64,000 nt of DNA from an uncultured Kordia sp. (GTDB taxonomy: Bacteria > Bacteroidota > Bacteroidia > Flavobacteriales > Flavobacteriaceae), in the NCBI RefSeq assembly GCF_947489565.1, contig NZ_CANLEA010000010.1, positions 1-64,000 of the forward strand. Reading direction: 5' to 3'. Positions within the stretch are counted from its first letter, which is position 1; every line of letters begins with the position of its first letter. The notes beneath the pieces were generated by a model. The model made no database searches. It had not been told where the DNA came from and saw only the letters and a program-made list of their open reading frames with translations. The translations under genes and the position numbers were made by a program. Shown here piece by piece: positions 1 through 9,640 of this stretch.

Positions 1-457
1 TCCTCGCAATGACATCTCAAAAAAAGCTAATTCATAGTAGATCTCGATACTAATTTGTTTTACAAATTCACTCGATCAGACGTTTTGAAAATATTTAGTG
101 AATCAATTTAAAATTCAACATTCAGTATTCAGTATTCAGTATTCAGTATTCAAAATAAAAAATCTAAAAGCGTAAGCGATCTAACAAAATGTCATTGCCA
201 GAATTTTATTGAAACATATTGTTTCTTCATACTTCCTCGCAATGACATCTCAAAAAAAGCTAATTCATAGTAGATCTCGATACTAATTTGTTTTACAAAT
301 TCACTCGATCTGACGTTTTGAAAATATTTAGTGAATCAATTTAAAATTCAGTATTCAGTATTCAGTATTCAGTATTCAGTATTCAAAATAAAAAATCTAA
401 AAGCGAAGCGATCTAATATCTAACAGCGTAAGCGGTCTAAAAGCAAAGCGCTCTAAA
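1..457. repeat. Duplicated non-coding repeat block
   Basis: About 178 nt starting at position 1 recur from 234 to about 411, an offset of 233 nt. Each unit holds the end of a GTCATTGC/GCAATGAC inverted-repeat element, a hairpin element (42-75 and 275-308), a run of ATTCAGT heptamers (about 120-152 and 346-385) and AGCGAAGCGATCTAA-type words. The heptamer run differs between the copies (four against five perfect units), so the block has changed since it was duplicated. No gene is seen. It lies downstream of the minus-strand receptor gene, so part of it may be transcribed as that gene's 3' end. Confidence 0.85.
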
Positions 458-2872
458 CTAATTCCCAATTCGCCCTTTCTCATCTTCTAAACTCCCATCA
501 CGTTTTTTAGCTGTTTTCACATCACTATTTCCGAACGAATATCTTAGGTAAAAGTTGATATTACGGCTGTCGCTTCCTCCATTACCATCAATTCGCAAAT
601 TTCCAAATTGTGTCATTCCTTGCCATGGAATTGTATATAAGACATCATTGGCTGTGATTTTTCCTGTCCAATTTCCCCATGATTTTTGTACTGCAATATT
701 CAATGAGCCTAAGCTTCTCGTTTCATACGTTCCGCCCCAAATAGACGGACTGCTGTACCAACCACTTACTTCTAGTTTTACATCTTTTGGTAATGAAAAG
801 GTGTTTTGTGCATAAAATCCGAAGGTTTCTTGGTCTATAGAGATAAACGCCGGATTTGTTGCAGTATACTTGCTATACGAACCGTATACATTTGCATACG
901 CACGCCACCAATCGTTCACTCGAAACGGATACGAAACACTTAAATTATATACTTGTTGATCAGCAACATTTCGAGTGCTTAAAAAGTTTCTATTCTCTCC
1001 TACAGCTTCTGTTACTTGGGCAAAAAAGTCTGAGATGTACGAATAACTAAAACTCGTAGTTAAGGTATATTTATACGTATGCGATAGTTTAAAGTTGTCT
1101 GTGTATTGCGGTTGTAAAAACGGATTTCCACGTGTAAAACTGAGTTCGTCCAATTGGAATTCGAACGGATTTAAGATTTGATAATTTGGACGTTGAATGC
1201 GTCGGCTGTAACTCAATGCGAAAGAGTTAATCGGATTGGCTTGATATGAGATTCCTGCCGAAGGAAAAAAGTCTGTATAATTTCGAGAAACCACTTGGTT
1301 TTGCGCCGTATTTTCTGCTGTCAATCTTCCTTCTGAGCTTGTGTGTTCCATTCGCAAACCTGCTTGAAATTTCCAATTGTTGATTCCGAAATTGTATTTT
1401 GTATAGACCGCATAAATTTCCTCATCATATTCGAATTGATTGCTGCGATTTAAGTTTAGATTATTTGCACCATTTATCACATCAAAAAAGTTAAACGTAT
1501 TATCCGTCACTACTTTTGATACCTTTCCTCCAGTTTCAAAAGATCCTTTTCCTAATTTTTGTCCATAATCTACTTTTGCTGCATAAATATCAATATCAAT
1601 CGGAGTTTCCTGATAGGTAATATTTGCATTCAACACTTCTCCTGTTGGTGTTGTGTAGAAATTTGGCTGATTATTGAAACGATCGCGACTGTAACGTCCG
1701 TAATCTAAATCGGCACTAAAACTCGTCCCAAGCGTATCTTTATAACGATAATTTATATTGGCATTTAGATTGAAACTGTTGTTTTCAGAACTATTTGGCG
1801 CACGCAAAATGCTATCAATAACACTCGTATTTCTATCAATGATTGGTGTGATGTTGTTTGAAGTTGATTCTGCATCGCGGAAATTTAAAGTAACTACAGT
1901 TCCTAAAATGCTTTCTTTAGACAGATAATAATCGGCTCCAGTTCTAAAGTTATTGCTAAACGATTCATTTTCACTATCTGCTTGTGAATCGAAAATTTTA
2001 TCGCCTTGCGTTCTATATAAATTTATAAAACTCGTAGAACGTCCTAAAAAGTTAGAATAGGTTCCAAAAAAGTTCCATTTTTTAAATCGGCTGTTGACAG
2101 ATACCGAATTGTTTGTTCGTGCATAATCACCAACAGTTACCGTACTAGACACACTTCCGCGCGTTCCCAATCCTTTTTCTCTTTTGAGTTTTATATTGAT
2201 GATTCCTGCATTTCCAGCCGCATCATATTTGGAAGATGGTTGCGTAATAATTTCAATACTTTCTATCGTATCTGCCTGTAACGATTGTAAATATGCGGTG
2301 AGATCGTCTCCTGCTAAAAAACTTTGACGTCCATCTATGTAGACTAACACGCCTGTTTTTCCTTCTACTATGACATTATTATCATTATCCAAGCGTACGC
2401 CAGGTGCTTTTCGCAGAATTTCAAGTCCGTTATTTCCTGCACTTCCCACAGTATTTGCGACATTAAAAACGGTTTTATCAGGTTCAACCTGTATAATTGG
2501 TTTTTCGGCCACAACTGTCACTGCATCCAAAGATTCTGAAGAAACTTTCATCTGAATGCTTCCTATATTCGTTTCTGAACTTACAGCGTTGATTTCTTTT
2601 GAAATTGTTTCATATCCTACAAAAGAAACTTTTAATACATAAGTTCCTTGTGGTATGTTTTTTATGTTGAAATTTCCATCTACATCAGAAATGGTGGCTT
2701 TTACCAAAGTACCATCGGAAGTATTCAATAATACATTTACAAAAGGTAAGCTCTCATTTTTTTCAGAGATTACCTTTCCTTTCACAAATGTTGTTTCTTT
2801 GTTCTGACCATACATCGATACAGAAAAAAAGAAGAGTGATACAAAAATTAGGAGAATGTTCGTTGTTTTCAT
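458..2872 (-). CDS. TonB-dependent receptor-like outer membrane beta-barrel protein
   Basis: 804 residues. A signal peptide (about residues 1-22) is followed by a CarboxypepD_reg-like beta-sandwich (about 29-110), a TonB plug domain (about 120-225, ending in the typical GIINIKLKR stretch) and a long beta-barrel of the OMP_b-brl_3 type with Tyr/Phe-rich strands to the C-terminus. Proteins of this architecture sit in the outer membrane of Bacteroidota and take up unknown ligands or assemble surface structures. No SusD partner is present, so a polysaccharide-utilisation role is not supported. It is divergent from a LytS/LytTR-type two-component pair across about 250 bp that contain repeated GAGTTG boxes, which suggests control by that pair. 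The substrate cannot be read from the sequence. Confidence 0.9.
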   Translation of the reverse strand: MKTTNILLIFVSLFFFSVSMYGQNKETTFVKGKVISEKNESLPFVNVLLNTSDGTLVKATISDVDGNFNIKNIPQGTYVLKVSFVGYETISKEINAVSSETNIGSIQMKVSSESLDAVTVVAEKPIIQVEPDKTVFNVANTVGSAGNNGLEILRKAPGVRLDNDNNVIVEGKTGVLVYIDGRQSFLAGDDLTAYLQSLQADTIESIEIITQPSSKYDAAGNAGIINIKLKREKGLGTRGSVSSTVTVGDYARTNNSVSVNSRFKKWNFFGTYSNFLGRSTSFINLYRTQGDKIFDSQADSENESFSNNFRTGADYYLSKESILGTVVTLNFRDAESTSNNITPIIDRNTSVIDSILRAPNSSENNSFNLNANINYRYKDTLGTSFSADLDYGRYSRDRFNNQPNFYTTPTGEVLNANITYQETPIDIDIYAAKVDYGQKLGKGSFETGGKVSKVVTDNTFNFFDVINGANNLNLNRSNQFEYDEEIYAVYTKYNFGINNWKFQAGLRMEHTSSEGRLTAENTAQNQVVSRNYTDFFPSAGISYQANPINSFALSYSRRIQRPNYQILNPFEFQLDELSFTRGNPFLQPQYTDNFKLSHTYKYTLTTSFSYSYISDFFAQVTEAVGENRNFLSTRNVADQQVYNLSVSYPFRVNDWWRAYANVYGSYSKYTATNPAFISIDQETFGFYAQNTFSLPKDVKLEVSGWYSSPSIWGGTYETRSLGSLNIAVQKSWGNWTGKITANDVLYTIPWQGMTQFGNLRIDGNGGSDSRNINFYLRYSFGNSDVKTAKKRDGSLEDEKGRIGN

Positions 2873-2931
2873 GATGTTTTAATTTTCAACAAATATGCAA
2901 TGTCTTTTTGCGCGATACAATGTATAAGTTA

Positions 2932-2995
2932 CGAGTTGACCCAAATCGCATATGAGTTGCCCAAGGACCATTCGTAAGCGTATAGGGCGACTCGT
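2932..2995. promoter_or_regulatory. Repeated GAGTTG boxes, candidate LytTR-type operator
   Basis: ACGAGTTGACCC (2932-2943) and ATGAGTTGCCC (2952-2962) are direct repeats 21 bp apart, about two helical turns. A third, inverted copy (GGGCGACTCGT, 2985-2995) follows. LytTR domains usually bind paired direct repeats with about this spacing. The site lies between the divergent receptor and histidine kinase genes, next to a gene for a LytTR response regulator. Binding is inference. Confidence 0.45.
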
Positions 2996-3120
2996 TAAAA
3001 GTTTGTTTGATATACAAGCGAATACTGCTAGTTTTGAAATAACTTATTAATAAAAGTATATTCGTTATATTGATGTTTGCTTAGCTACATATTGCGATCG
3101 CTTTGAAAAAGAAACTTATT

Positions 3121-4176
3121 ATGAACAAACGTATTTTTGGGATTAAAACTATAGAATTGCTTGTATTTTCAGGTTTGTATTTTTTATTGTCCTTAGTATA
3201 TCATTTTGCAATATTGTTCAATACACCTGTAAAATATAGAACTACCGCTGATTTTTTTAGTATTGAAAAATGGATTGATCATGCCGGACTTCAGTATTCA
3301 ATCATGTTTATTGTTACTGCTATTATTTGGATGATCGTATTCAAATTATTCAAAAATTGGAAGCTATCGCAGCGATTATTATTACATTTATTGGGTTTAC
3401 CATTGTTTATATTGTTTGCTTGGAAGGTGTTTTATTATATATGCGAAGCGCTAGGGTTTACTCATTTAACTGGCACTGGACAAGTTTGGGATTTGTACAT
3501 TCCGATGTTGATTTACCTAATTCAATTTTCATTATTGCATGCGTATGAACATTATGTGATCAATCAACGGAAAATACAATATGAAGTTGAATTGAAAAAT
3601 ACTGCCTTAAAAAGTGAATTGAGCGCCATAAAAGCACAATTGAATCCGCATTTTTTATATAATGTGTTTAATACGATCAACGCCAGTGTTCCGAAAGAAA
3701 TGGAAGATACTCGCGAAATGATTGCAGAACTCGCCGATTTATTCCGTTACCAATTAAAAGCCAGTCGTGAAGATTTGGTAACCTTGGAAGAAGAGCTCGA
3801 TTTTGTGAATAAATATTTGAAATTAGAGAAGCGCCGATTTGAAGATCGCCTCGAAATTAATATCAATGTTCCAAAAGATTTATTATCGCGAAAAATCCCG
3901 CCAATGCTGCTCCAACCTTTGGTAGAAAACTCTGTAAAGCATGGAATTTCTCCGTTGGTACAAGGTGGAGAAATTGATATTATTATTAAAGAAGCAGATG
4001 AAAAACTCATTTTTGAAATTAATGATACAGGAGTTGGAATGAAGAATAAAGACAGTATTTTTAATCTTGGTGTAGGTGTCAGTAATACGCAGAAACGTTT
4101 GCAAAAAATGTACAATTCTACTTTACAATTCTCTGACAATCTGCCATCTGGACTTAAAGTATATTTTGAATTATAA
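3121..4176 (+). CDS. LytS/YehU-type sensor histidine kinase
   Basis: 351 residues from the ATG at 3121; an in-frame TTG at 3103 would add six residues, but the ATG is preferred. Four hydrophobic segments in the first ~160 residues form a membrane sensor. A coiled-coil linker follows, then a His_kinase (PF06580) domain with the phospho-acceptor in LNPHFLYN (His177). The HATPase_c domain has its N-box in PLVENSVKHG (Asn270) and a NDTGVGM G1 box. It phosphorylates the response regulator encoded six bases downstream, with which it forms a classic LytS/LytTR-like pair. The sensed signal is unknown; the divergent outer-membrane receptor is a plausible partner or target. Confidence 0.93.
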   Translation: MNKRIFGIKTIELLVFSGLYFLLSLVYHFAILFNTPVKYRTTADFFSIEKWIDHAGLQYSIMFIVTAIIWMIVFKLFKNWKLSQRLLLHLLGLPLFILFAWKVFYYICEALGFTHLTGTGQVWDLYIPMLIYLIQFSLLHAYEHYVINQRKIQYEVELKNTALKSELSAIKAQLNPHFLYNVFNTINASVPKEMEDTREMIAELADLFRYQLKASREDLVTLEEELDFVNKYLKLEKRRFEDRLEININVPKDLLSRKIPPMLLQPLVENSVKHGISPLVQGGEIDIIIKEADEKLIFEINDTGVGMKNKDSIFNLGVGVSNTQKRLQKMYNSTLQFSDNLPSGLKVYFEL

Positions 4177-4182
4177 GCGCTC

Positions 4183-4908
4183 ATGAAAAAGGTAATCATA
4201 GTTGATGACGAGAAGTCAGGAAGAACATTGATCAAAGAATATTTGGAGGACCATAAAGAGTTGATTCTTGTTGGAGAAGCCAATAATGGTGTGGATGCGA
4301 TTAAAATTATCAATAAGTTTCAACCCGATTTGGTGTTTATGGACATTCAAATGCCTGGATTGACAGGTTTTGATGTGTTGGAACATTTGAATGAATTGCC
4401 AACGATTATTTTTAGTACTGCGTATGATAAATATGCGCTCAAAGCTTTTGAAGTCCACGCAGTGGATTATTTACTGAAACCGTACACAAAAGATCGTTTC
4501 AATACTGCTATTGGTAAGTTAAAAGACAATTCGCCAAGTCAAATTGCGCCATTAGCCAATGAACATATACTTTCCAAGTCAGATTTTCCAGATCGTATTA
4601 TTGTGGAAAAAGGCACCAAATACGTAACCCTTGCCACCGAAGAAATCATGTATATTGAAGCCTATGGTAGTTATTCTAAAATCTATGATACTAGCGAAGG
4701 TTATTTAAGCAATCGCGGAATTTCTCAATTGGAAGAAAAACTGAATCCGAAGCAATTTATGCGCATTCATCGAAGTGTTATTGTGAATTTGACTGCAGTC
4801 AAAGAAGTTTCTAAATATGGAAAAAGCTACATTTTGATTCTGAAAAACAACGAAAAACTCAAAGTAAGTAGAAGTTATGCCAATAAGATTAAGGAGTTGA
4901 TTCTTTAG
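4183..4908 (+). CDS. LytTR-family response regulator
   Basis: 241 residues. The N-terminal receiver domain has the DDE acidic pair near residues 8-10, the phospho-acceptor Asp54 in DLVFMDIQMPG and a conserved Lys in LLKPY. The C-terminal LytTR DNA-binding domain (about 135-238) carries the typical MRIHRSVIVNL segment. It follows the kinase gene by only six bases, so they are surely co-transcribed. Repeated GAGTTG boxes upstream of the kinase gene fit the spacing of LytTR sites and could mean autoregulation and control of the divergent receptor gene (inference). Confidence 0.95.
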   Translation: MKKVIIVDDEKSGRTLIKEYLEDHKELILVGEANNGVDAIKIINKFQPDLVFMDIQMPGLTGFDVLEHLNELPTIIFSTAYDKYALKAFEVHAVDYLLKPYTKDRFNTAIGKLKDNSPSQIAPLANEHILSKSDFPDRIIVEKGTKYVTLATEEIMYIEAYGSYSKIYDTSEGYLSNRGISQLEEKLNPKQFMRIHRSVIVNLTAVKEVSKYGKSYILILKNNEKLKVSRSYANKIKELIL

Positions 4909-4930
4909 AATGGTAGATGTATTTGTTTTT

Positions 4931-5623
4931 TTATTCTATTACAGTTATTAATTCCATTTCACCAGTTTTCATTTCATTTAGAGCTTCCAAAACATATTCA
5001 AGACCAGAAGTTATAGGATTATGATCTGATAACGAATACACTCCGTTTACAGAATTCTGGATTGCAATTTCGAGTTCTTCCTTTTCAGAATCTGTCCAAT
5101 ATTTTTCTTTCATTCCTTCTAAATCCCCAAAATAATCAATGATCAACTCTTCCAATTTTGAATGTTCTTTGAATGATAAAAATCCAATTTTATAATCGTT
5201 GGTATAACTATTAAATTCCTCAGATGCTTTTAAAGAACGTCCATAAATTAGATATTTCCAAAGTTTAATAAATTCATCATCTTTTGTTTCTAACACTAGT
5301 TTAGTACTTTTTTGATATCTCCATTTATTCATCATCGGACCAAAACCTTCTAATACTTTGTTGTATTCTGAATATTCAACTACAAAGCCAACTGTCATTT
5401 CATCAACAATCTTTTTATCAAGATGATTTATATTGTTATCAATGGTTTTATTATTAGAAAAAAAGTCGATCAACTCAACCGTTCCGTATATTTCGTCAAA
5501 CTCTTCAATTGAAGCTTCATTTCTGTTAACATACCATTGAGCATAGTCAGAATAGTGTTCTAAAATTAAATCTTCGATTTCTTTTCCAGAATTGTTTTTA
5601 TAAAAATGTATGCGTACTCCCAT
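4931..5623 (-). CDS. Hypothetical protein, acidic, 230 aa
   Basis: I do not recognise a family. The 230-residue product is soluble and acidic, with no signal peptide or membrane segment. It is rich in Glu, Asp, Tyr and aromatic residues, with predicted alternating helices. Length and composition resemble the many small cytoplasmic, often immunity-like, proteins of Bacteroidota, but no motif proves this. It is convergent with the LytTR regulator gene (22 bases between ends) and lies about 60 bases downstream of the GNAT acetyltransferase gene on the same strand, so the two may share a transcript. Confidence 0.75.
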   Translation of the reverse strand: MGVRIHFYKNNSGKEIEDLILEHYSDYAQWYVNRNEASIEEFDEIYGTVELIDFFSNNKTIDNNINHLDKKIVDEMTVGFVVEYSEYNKVLEGFGPMMNKWRYQKSTKLVLETKDDEFIKLWKYLIYGRSLKASEEFNSYTNDYKIGFLSFKEHSKLEELIIDYFGDLEGMKEKYWTDSEKEELEIAIQNSVNGVYSLSDHNPITSGLEYVLEALNEMKTGEMELITVIE

Positions 5624-5683
5624 TTTAATTCTTTGTAATTGCTGCTAAGGGTTGATATTCGTATTGTGCATTTGCTATTATAG

Positions 5684-6130
5684 TCATAACTCCTTTGCAA
5701 GGCAAATACTGTCTGGAATATCCTTTAGTTTGCCGTATTTTTCAATTAAATGATACTGATTTTTTTGATAAAGTTTGCTTGCTTCAGGTTGTTTTGAGCC
5801 CATAAAGAGTACACATTTGGTGCTTCCTAATTCTCTAGACCAATTTTCCAATTCAGATAAAACTTTTTCTCCGATTCTTTGCCCTCTAGCTTCGGGCGAA
5901 ACATACATTCTTTTAACTTCCATAGTATTCAAATCATATATAGCGATTGCTCCACAGCCAATTGCTTTGTCATTCTTCAATGCTAAAACCACATAATTTA
6001 CATTGGAAATGTCATTGAATTGAGATAAAGGATGCGTTTTCCCGTCTCTCTTTGCAAGATCCGAATTCAGTAATTGCACTAGTTTTTTGAATTCCAGATT
6101 TTCAGAATTCGTTCTTACTATTTTTATCAT
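5684..6130 (-). CDS. GNAT family N-acetyltransferase
   Basis: 148 residues from the ATG at 6130. An upstream in-frame ATG at 6202 would add 24 residues that do not look like GNAT fold, so the shorter form is chosen. The acetyl-CoA-binding motif A is seen in YVSPEARGQRIGEKVL, preceded by the beta4 strand MEVKRMYV. The tail has the usual LYQKNQYHLIEKYG segment of small-molecule or amino-acid acetyltransferases. The acceptor cannot be deduced. It is transcribed divergently from pheT. Confidence 0.9.
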   Translation of the reverse strand: MIKIVRTNSENLEFKKLVQLLNSDLAKRDGKTHPLSQFNDISNVNYVVLALKNDKAIGCGAIAIYDLNTMEVKRMYVSPEARGQRIGEKVLSELENWSRELGSTKCVLFMGSKQPEASKLYQKNQYHLIEKYGKLKDIPDSICLAKEL

Positions 6131-6302
6131 GTTTTGAAGTAGTCTAAAATAAAGTACAATTTTAAAACTACAATTTTCTTTTTCAAGGTCAAAATCATTC
6201 AAAGGATTTACAAGATGATTTCTATATAAACTACATACTAACTAACTATAAAGCAGTCTTGATTCTAAAAGCAAATCAATCTAAAATCAGGCACAAACTT
6301 AT

Positions 6303-6332
6303 TTGTCAACTTACCGCATTATCTTATCTTTG
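6303..6332 (+). promoter_or_regulatory. Bacteroidetes-type promoter of pheT
   Basis: TTG at 6303-6305 and TATCTTTG at 6325-6332 are separated by exactly 19 bases. This matches the flavobacterial housekeeping consensus TTG-N17-23-TANNTTTG. It places the transcription start near 6340, about 16-20 bases before the pheT ATG at 6356. Confidence 0.75.
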
Positions 6333-6355
6333 CGGACTATACAATACGAATACTA

Positions 6356-8788
6356 ATGAAAATATCATACAATTGGGTAAAGCAATTTATTCAACTTGAC
6401 TGGGACGCTGAAAAAACGGGAGATCTTTTAACTGATTTAGGGCTAGAAGTTGAAGGCATTGAGAAATATGAATCTGTACAAGGCGGATTGGAAGGCATTG
6501 TTGTCGGACATGTACTTACCTGTGTACAACATCCAAATGCAGATCGCCTCAGCGTAACTACCGTTGATTTAGGCACAGGAGAACCTGTACAAATTGTGTG
6601 TGGCGCACCAAATGTAGCTGCTGGACAAAAAGTACCTGTAGCAACGGTTGGGACGACTTTATATGACGCGGAAGGAAAAGGATTTAAGATCAAAAAAGGG
6701 AAAATTCGTGGAGAAGTTTCTAACGGAATGATCTGTGCCGAAGATGAACTTGGTTTAGGAGAAAGTCATGATGGAATTATGGTTTTGGATGAAACTCTAG
6801 TGCCAGGAACACCAGCAAGCGATGTGTTTGACATCGAAAATGATATGGTGTTTGAAATTGGATTGACGCCAAATAGAGCTGATGCAATGAGTCACCACGG
6901 AGTTGCCAGAGATTTAAAAGCTGGTTTACTACAACAAGATATCAACCTAGAATTAATTACTCCTTCTACCAGTAGTTTTAGAGTAGACAATAGAACTCTA
7001 AAAGTGGATGTAGATGTGGAAGATAAAACCTTAGCACCGCGTTATTGTGGTGTGACAATTTCTGGAGTTCAAGTAAAAACATCGCCAGAATGGTTGCAAC
7101 ATCGTTTGAAAGCGATTGGTTTGACGCCAAAAAATAATGTAGTTGATGTGACGAATTATGTATTGCACGAATTGGGACAGCCATTGCATGCGTTTGATGC
7201 GAATTTTATTTCTGGAAATAAAATCATCGTAAAAACCTTAGAAGCTGGCACAAAGTTTACCACCTTAGATGAAATAGAACGCGAATTACATGAAGATGAT
7301 TTAATGATTTGTGATGCGGAAAAGCCTTTATGTATTGCTGGTGTTTTTGGTGGAATTAAATCTGGTGTGACTGAGAATACAACTAATATTTTCTTAGAAA
7401 GTGCCTATTTCAATCCTATTTCTATTCGTAAAACAGCAAAACGTCATGCATTGAACACAGATGCTTCGTTCCGTTTTGAAAGAGGAATTGATCCAAATAT
7501 TACGGAATATGCTTTGAAAAGAGCTGCATTGTTGATTCAAGAATTAGCTGGTGGCGAAATTACAAGCGATGTTTCTGATAGTTATCCAACAAAAATTGAA
7601 GACTTTCAAGTCCGTGTTTCTTTCGAAAATATTACCAAATTGATTGGTGAAGAATTGCCAAGAGAAACCATCAAAAATATTTTGTCTTCTTTAGAGATCA
7701 AAATTAATTCGGTAACAGATGCTGGATTAGGATTGACAATTCCTGCTTTCAGAGTAGATGTGCAACGTGAAGCTGATGTTATTGAAGAAATTTTGCGTGT
7801 GTACGGTTACAACAACATCAAATTTGATGAAAAGTGGCATACGTCAATTTCGAATACTTCTCGACTGGAAGATTATAAATTACAAAATGTAGTTGCTACA
7901 CAAATGGTTTCGCAAGGATTTTATGAAATCATGTCAAATTCCTTGACAAATGCTTCTTATATTGAACTTTCAGAGCAGTTAAAAGCAGAACATAATATTT
8001 CAATGTTGAATCCGTTGAGTAATGATTTGTCAGTAATGCGTCAATCATTATTATTCTCCGGATTGGAAGCAATTTCACATAATGTCAACCGAAAAAGTAA
8101 TGATTTAAAATTATTCGAATTCGGAAAAACCTATCACGCATACAGTGAAGGAAATCGTGAAGAACACAAGCATTTGTCAGTATTCATTACTGGAAATACT
8201 AACTCAGAAAGTTGGACACAAAGCAAGCCTGTTGCTACAGATTTTTTCTATGCAAAAGGAGTTGTAATGTCTATTTTATCTCGTTTGGGAATCAACTCAT
8301 TAAAAGTTGCGCCTGTAAAGAACGATTTATTATCTGAAGGAATTAGCTTGAGTTTAGGAAAAATTAAGTTGGTTGATTTTGGAATTGTGAAACGTAAAGT
8401 TGCCAAAGCTTTTGACATCAAACAACAAATAATTTATGCTGATTTCAATTGGGATAATGTCATTCAAGTTGTAAAAAACAGAAAGATTAAGTTTAAAGAC
8501 ATTCCAAAATTCCCGAAAGTTCGTAGAGATTTTGCTTTGTTGATTGATGAGAAAACAACCTTTGCAGAAATTGATAACATCGCCAAACAAAGCGAACGTA
8601 ACTTATTGAAAGAAGTAAGTTTGTTTGATGTGTATGCTGGTGATAATTTACCAAAAGGAAAGAAAAGTTACGCTGTAAGCTTTACGCTTCAAGATGAAAA
8701 CAAAACCCTGACAGATAAGCAGATTGATAAGATTATGAATAAATTACAGCAGAGTTTTGAAAAACAATTAGGTGCTGAATTGAGATAG
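6356..8788 (+). CDS. pheT: Phenylalanine--tRNA ligase beta subunit
   Basis: 810 residues, the usual length for bacterial PheT. It opens with MKISYNWVKQFIQLDW, followed by the tRNA_bind (EMAP/OB) domain (about 40-150), the B3/B4 editing region, the B5 domain (about 405-475), the catalytic-like core and a C-terminal FDX-ACB anticodon-binding domain (about 715-808, KFPKVRRDFALLID). With PheS it forms the alpha2beta2 enzyme that charges tRNA-Phe in the cytoplasm; pheS is not in this window. It has its own promoter (6303-6332) and a strong hairpin terminator 40 bases after the stop codon, so it is a single-gene unit. Confidence 0.98.
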   Translation: MKISYNWVKQFIQLDWDAEKTGDLLTDLGLEVEGIEKYESVQGGLEGIVVGHVLTCVQHPNADRLSVTTVDLGTGEPVQIVCGAPNVAAGQKVPVATVGTTLYDAEGKGFKIKKGKIRGEVSNGMICAEDELGLGESHDGIMVLDETLVPGTPASDVFDIENDMVFEIGLTPNRADAMSHHGVARDLKAGLLQQDINLELITPSTSSFRVDNRTLKVDVDVEDKTLAPRYCGVTISGVQVKTSPEWLQHRLKAIGLTPKNNVVDVTNYVLHELGQPLHAFDANFISGNKIIVKTLEAGTKFTTLDEIERELHEDDLMICDAEKPLCIAGVFGGIKSGVTENTTNIFLESAYFNPISIRKTAKRHALNTDASFRFERGIDPNITEYALKRAALLIQELAGGEITSDVSDSYPTKIEDFQVRVSFENITKLIGEELPRETIKNILSSLEIKINSVTDAGLGLTIPAFRVDVQREADVIEEILRVYGYNNIKFDEKWHTSISNTSRLEDYKLQNVVATQMVSQGFYEIMSNSLTNASYIELSEQLKAEHNISMLNPLSNDLSVMRQSLLFSGLEAISHNVNRKSNDLKLFEFGKTYHAYSEGNREEHKHLSVFITGNTNSESWTQSKPVATDFFYAKGVVMSILSRLGINSLKVAPVKNDLLSEGISLSLGKIKLVDFGIVKRKVAKAFDIKQQIIYADFNWDNVIQVVKNRKIKFKDIPKFPKVRRDFALLIDEKTTFAEIDNIAKQSERNLLKEVSLFDVYAGDNLPKGKKSYAVSFTLQDENKTLTDKQIDKIMNKLQQSFEKQLGAELR

Positions 8789-8827
8789 CATTTTGATATG
8801 CTAATTTGATGATTTAAAAATATATAG

Positions 8828-8861
8828 AAACGCTTTTACTTCGGTAGGAAGCGTTTTTTTT
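8828..8861 (+). terminator. Rho-independent terminator of pheT
   Basis: AAACGCTT (8828-8835) pairs with AAGCGTTT (8849-8856) around a 13-base loop and is followed by a T-run. Confidence 0.85.
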
Positions 8862-8946
8862 GATCCTTCTACCGTCAATTCGAGCGATTTTTCGAAATGA
8901 AATGTAGAAAAATTATATAGAGAATCGCTTTGATTTGCTCAGTACA

Positions 8947-8980
8947 TCTCGATACTATTTTCTTTTAGAAAATCACTCGA
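8947..8980 (+). repeat. Dispersed TCTCGATAC...CACTCGA hairpin element, copy C
   Basis: Stem ATTTTC/GAAAAT around TTTTA, with flanking TCGA on both sides. It is the same element as at 42-75, 275-308, 32142-32176 and 32216-32248. Confidence 0.8.
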
Positions 8981-9000
8981 TGTAACAGTTTATTTTGATT

Positions 9001-9094
9001 CGTCATTGCGAATGAAGTGAAGCAATCTACTTCAAAGAAAATACCGTTTTCATTAGAAACAGACTACCACGTCGTAAACTCCTCGTAGTGACGT
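9001..9094. repeat. CGTCATTGCGA...CTCGTAGTGACG inverted-repeat element
   Basis: CGTCATTGCGA at the left edge is complementary, with mismatches, to CCTCGTAGTGACG at the right edge. The interior contains GAAGCAATCTACTTC. It resembles the short GTCATTGC-type dispersed repeats found in many bacterial genomes. A relative is at 191-246 and a cut one at 1-14. It fills most of the gap between pheT and the next gene. Confidence 0.6.
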
Positions 9095-9144
9095 TTTATA
9101 AACTGATTCTGAATCCTTGGTACTATTTTTGTGCTGAGTTGAAC

Positions 9145-9567
9145 ATGAAATTACATTACATTTTACTATTCGTTAGCACGTTTGCATTTGGTCAAATTAA
9201 CACAGAAAAATTAGCAGGGAATACTTGGTATCAAGTTTCTAATACTGATGGCATCATTGTATTTTCTGTTTTCAAGAAAAATCAAAATAGAGGTTTTCAA
9301 TTTACGCTACATCGCGATCAATCATTTAGCATACCACATTCAAAAAGACCAAGACGATGTGCTAACTATAATAGTAAACTTATAAAGACTAACAATAATG
9401 TTAGAAATAGAAATCGTACTACTACTACAGAACTTGAAAAAGGAACTTGGAGCATCAAAATTATTGATGGCAATTCAATATTAGTTTTAGACAGTAAACG
9501 ACGCCATATGCTTTATAAAATACACTATCTTAGTTCTAGTACGTTAGAATTAGAGATATACAGATAA
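9145..9567 (+). CDS. Small secreted or periplasmic protein of unknown function
   Basis: 140 residues from the ATG at 9145, where the product begins with a clear signal peptide (MKLHYILLFVSTFAFG, cleaved before QINTEK). An upstream in-frame ATG at 9088 lies inside the inverted-repeat element and would spoil the signal peptide, so it was not used. The mature part (KLAGNTWYQVSN... then GTWSIKIIDGNSILVLDS) has the strand pattern of lipocalin-like or copper-resistance-like small beta-barrels seen in Bacteroidota, but no family can be assigned. It is followed by a tiny Cys-rich peptide gene on the same strand. Confidence 0.7.
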   Translation: MKLHYILLFVSTFAFGQINTEKLAGNTWYQVSNTDGIIVFSVFKKNQNRGFQFTLHRDQSFSIPHSKRPRRCANYNSKLIKTNNNVRNRNRTTTTELEKGTWSIKIIDGNSILVLDSKRRHMLYKIHYLSSSTLELEIYR

Positions 9568-9640
9568 AAAATAAGGAAAAACCATACTTTTTAATACATA
9601 TTTTTTTTGTACATTTAAACCTCATGAAAAAAAGTAAGTT

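Noticed and set aside
3103-3120. TTG start for the histidine kinase
   Set aside because: A better ATG lies six codons on; both give the same domains.
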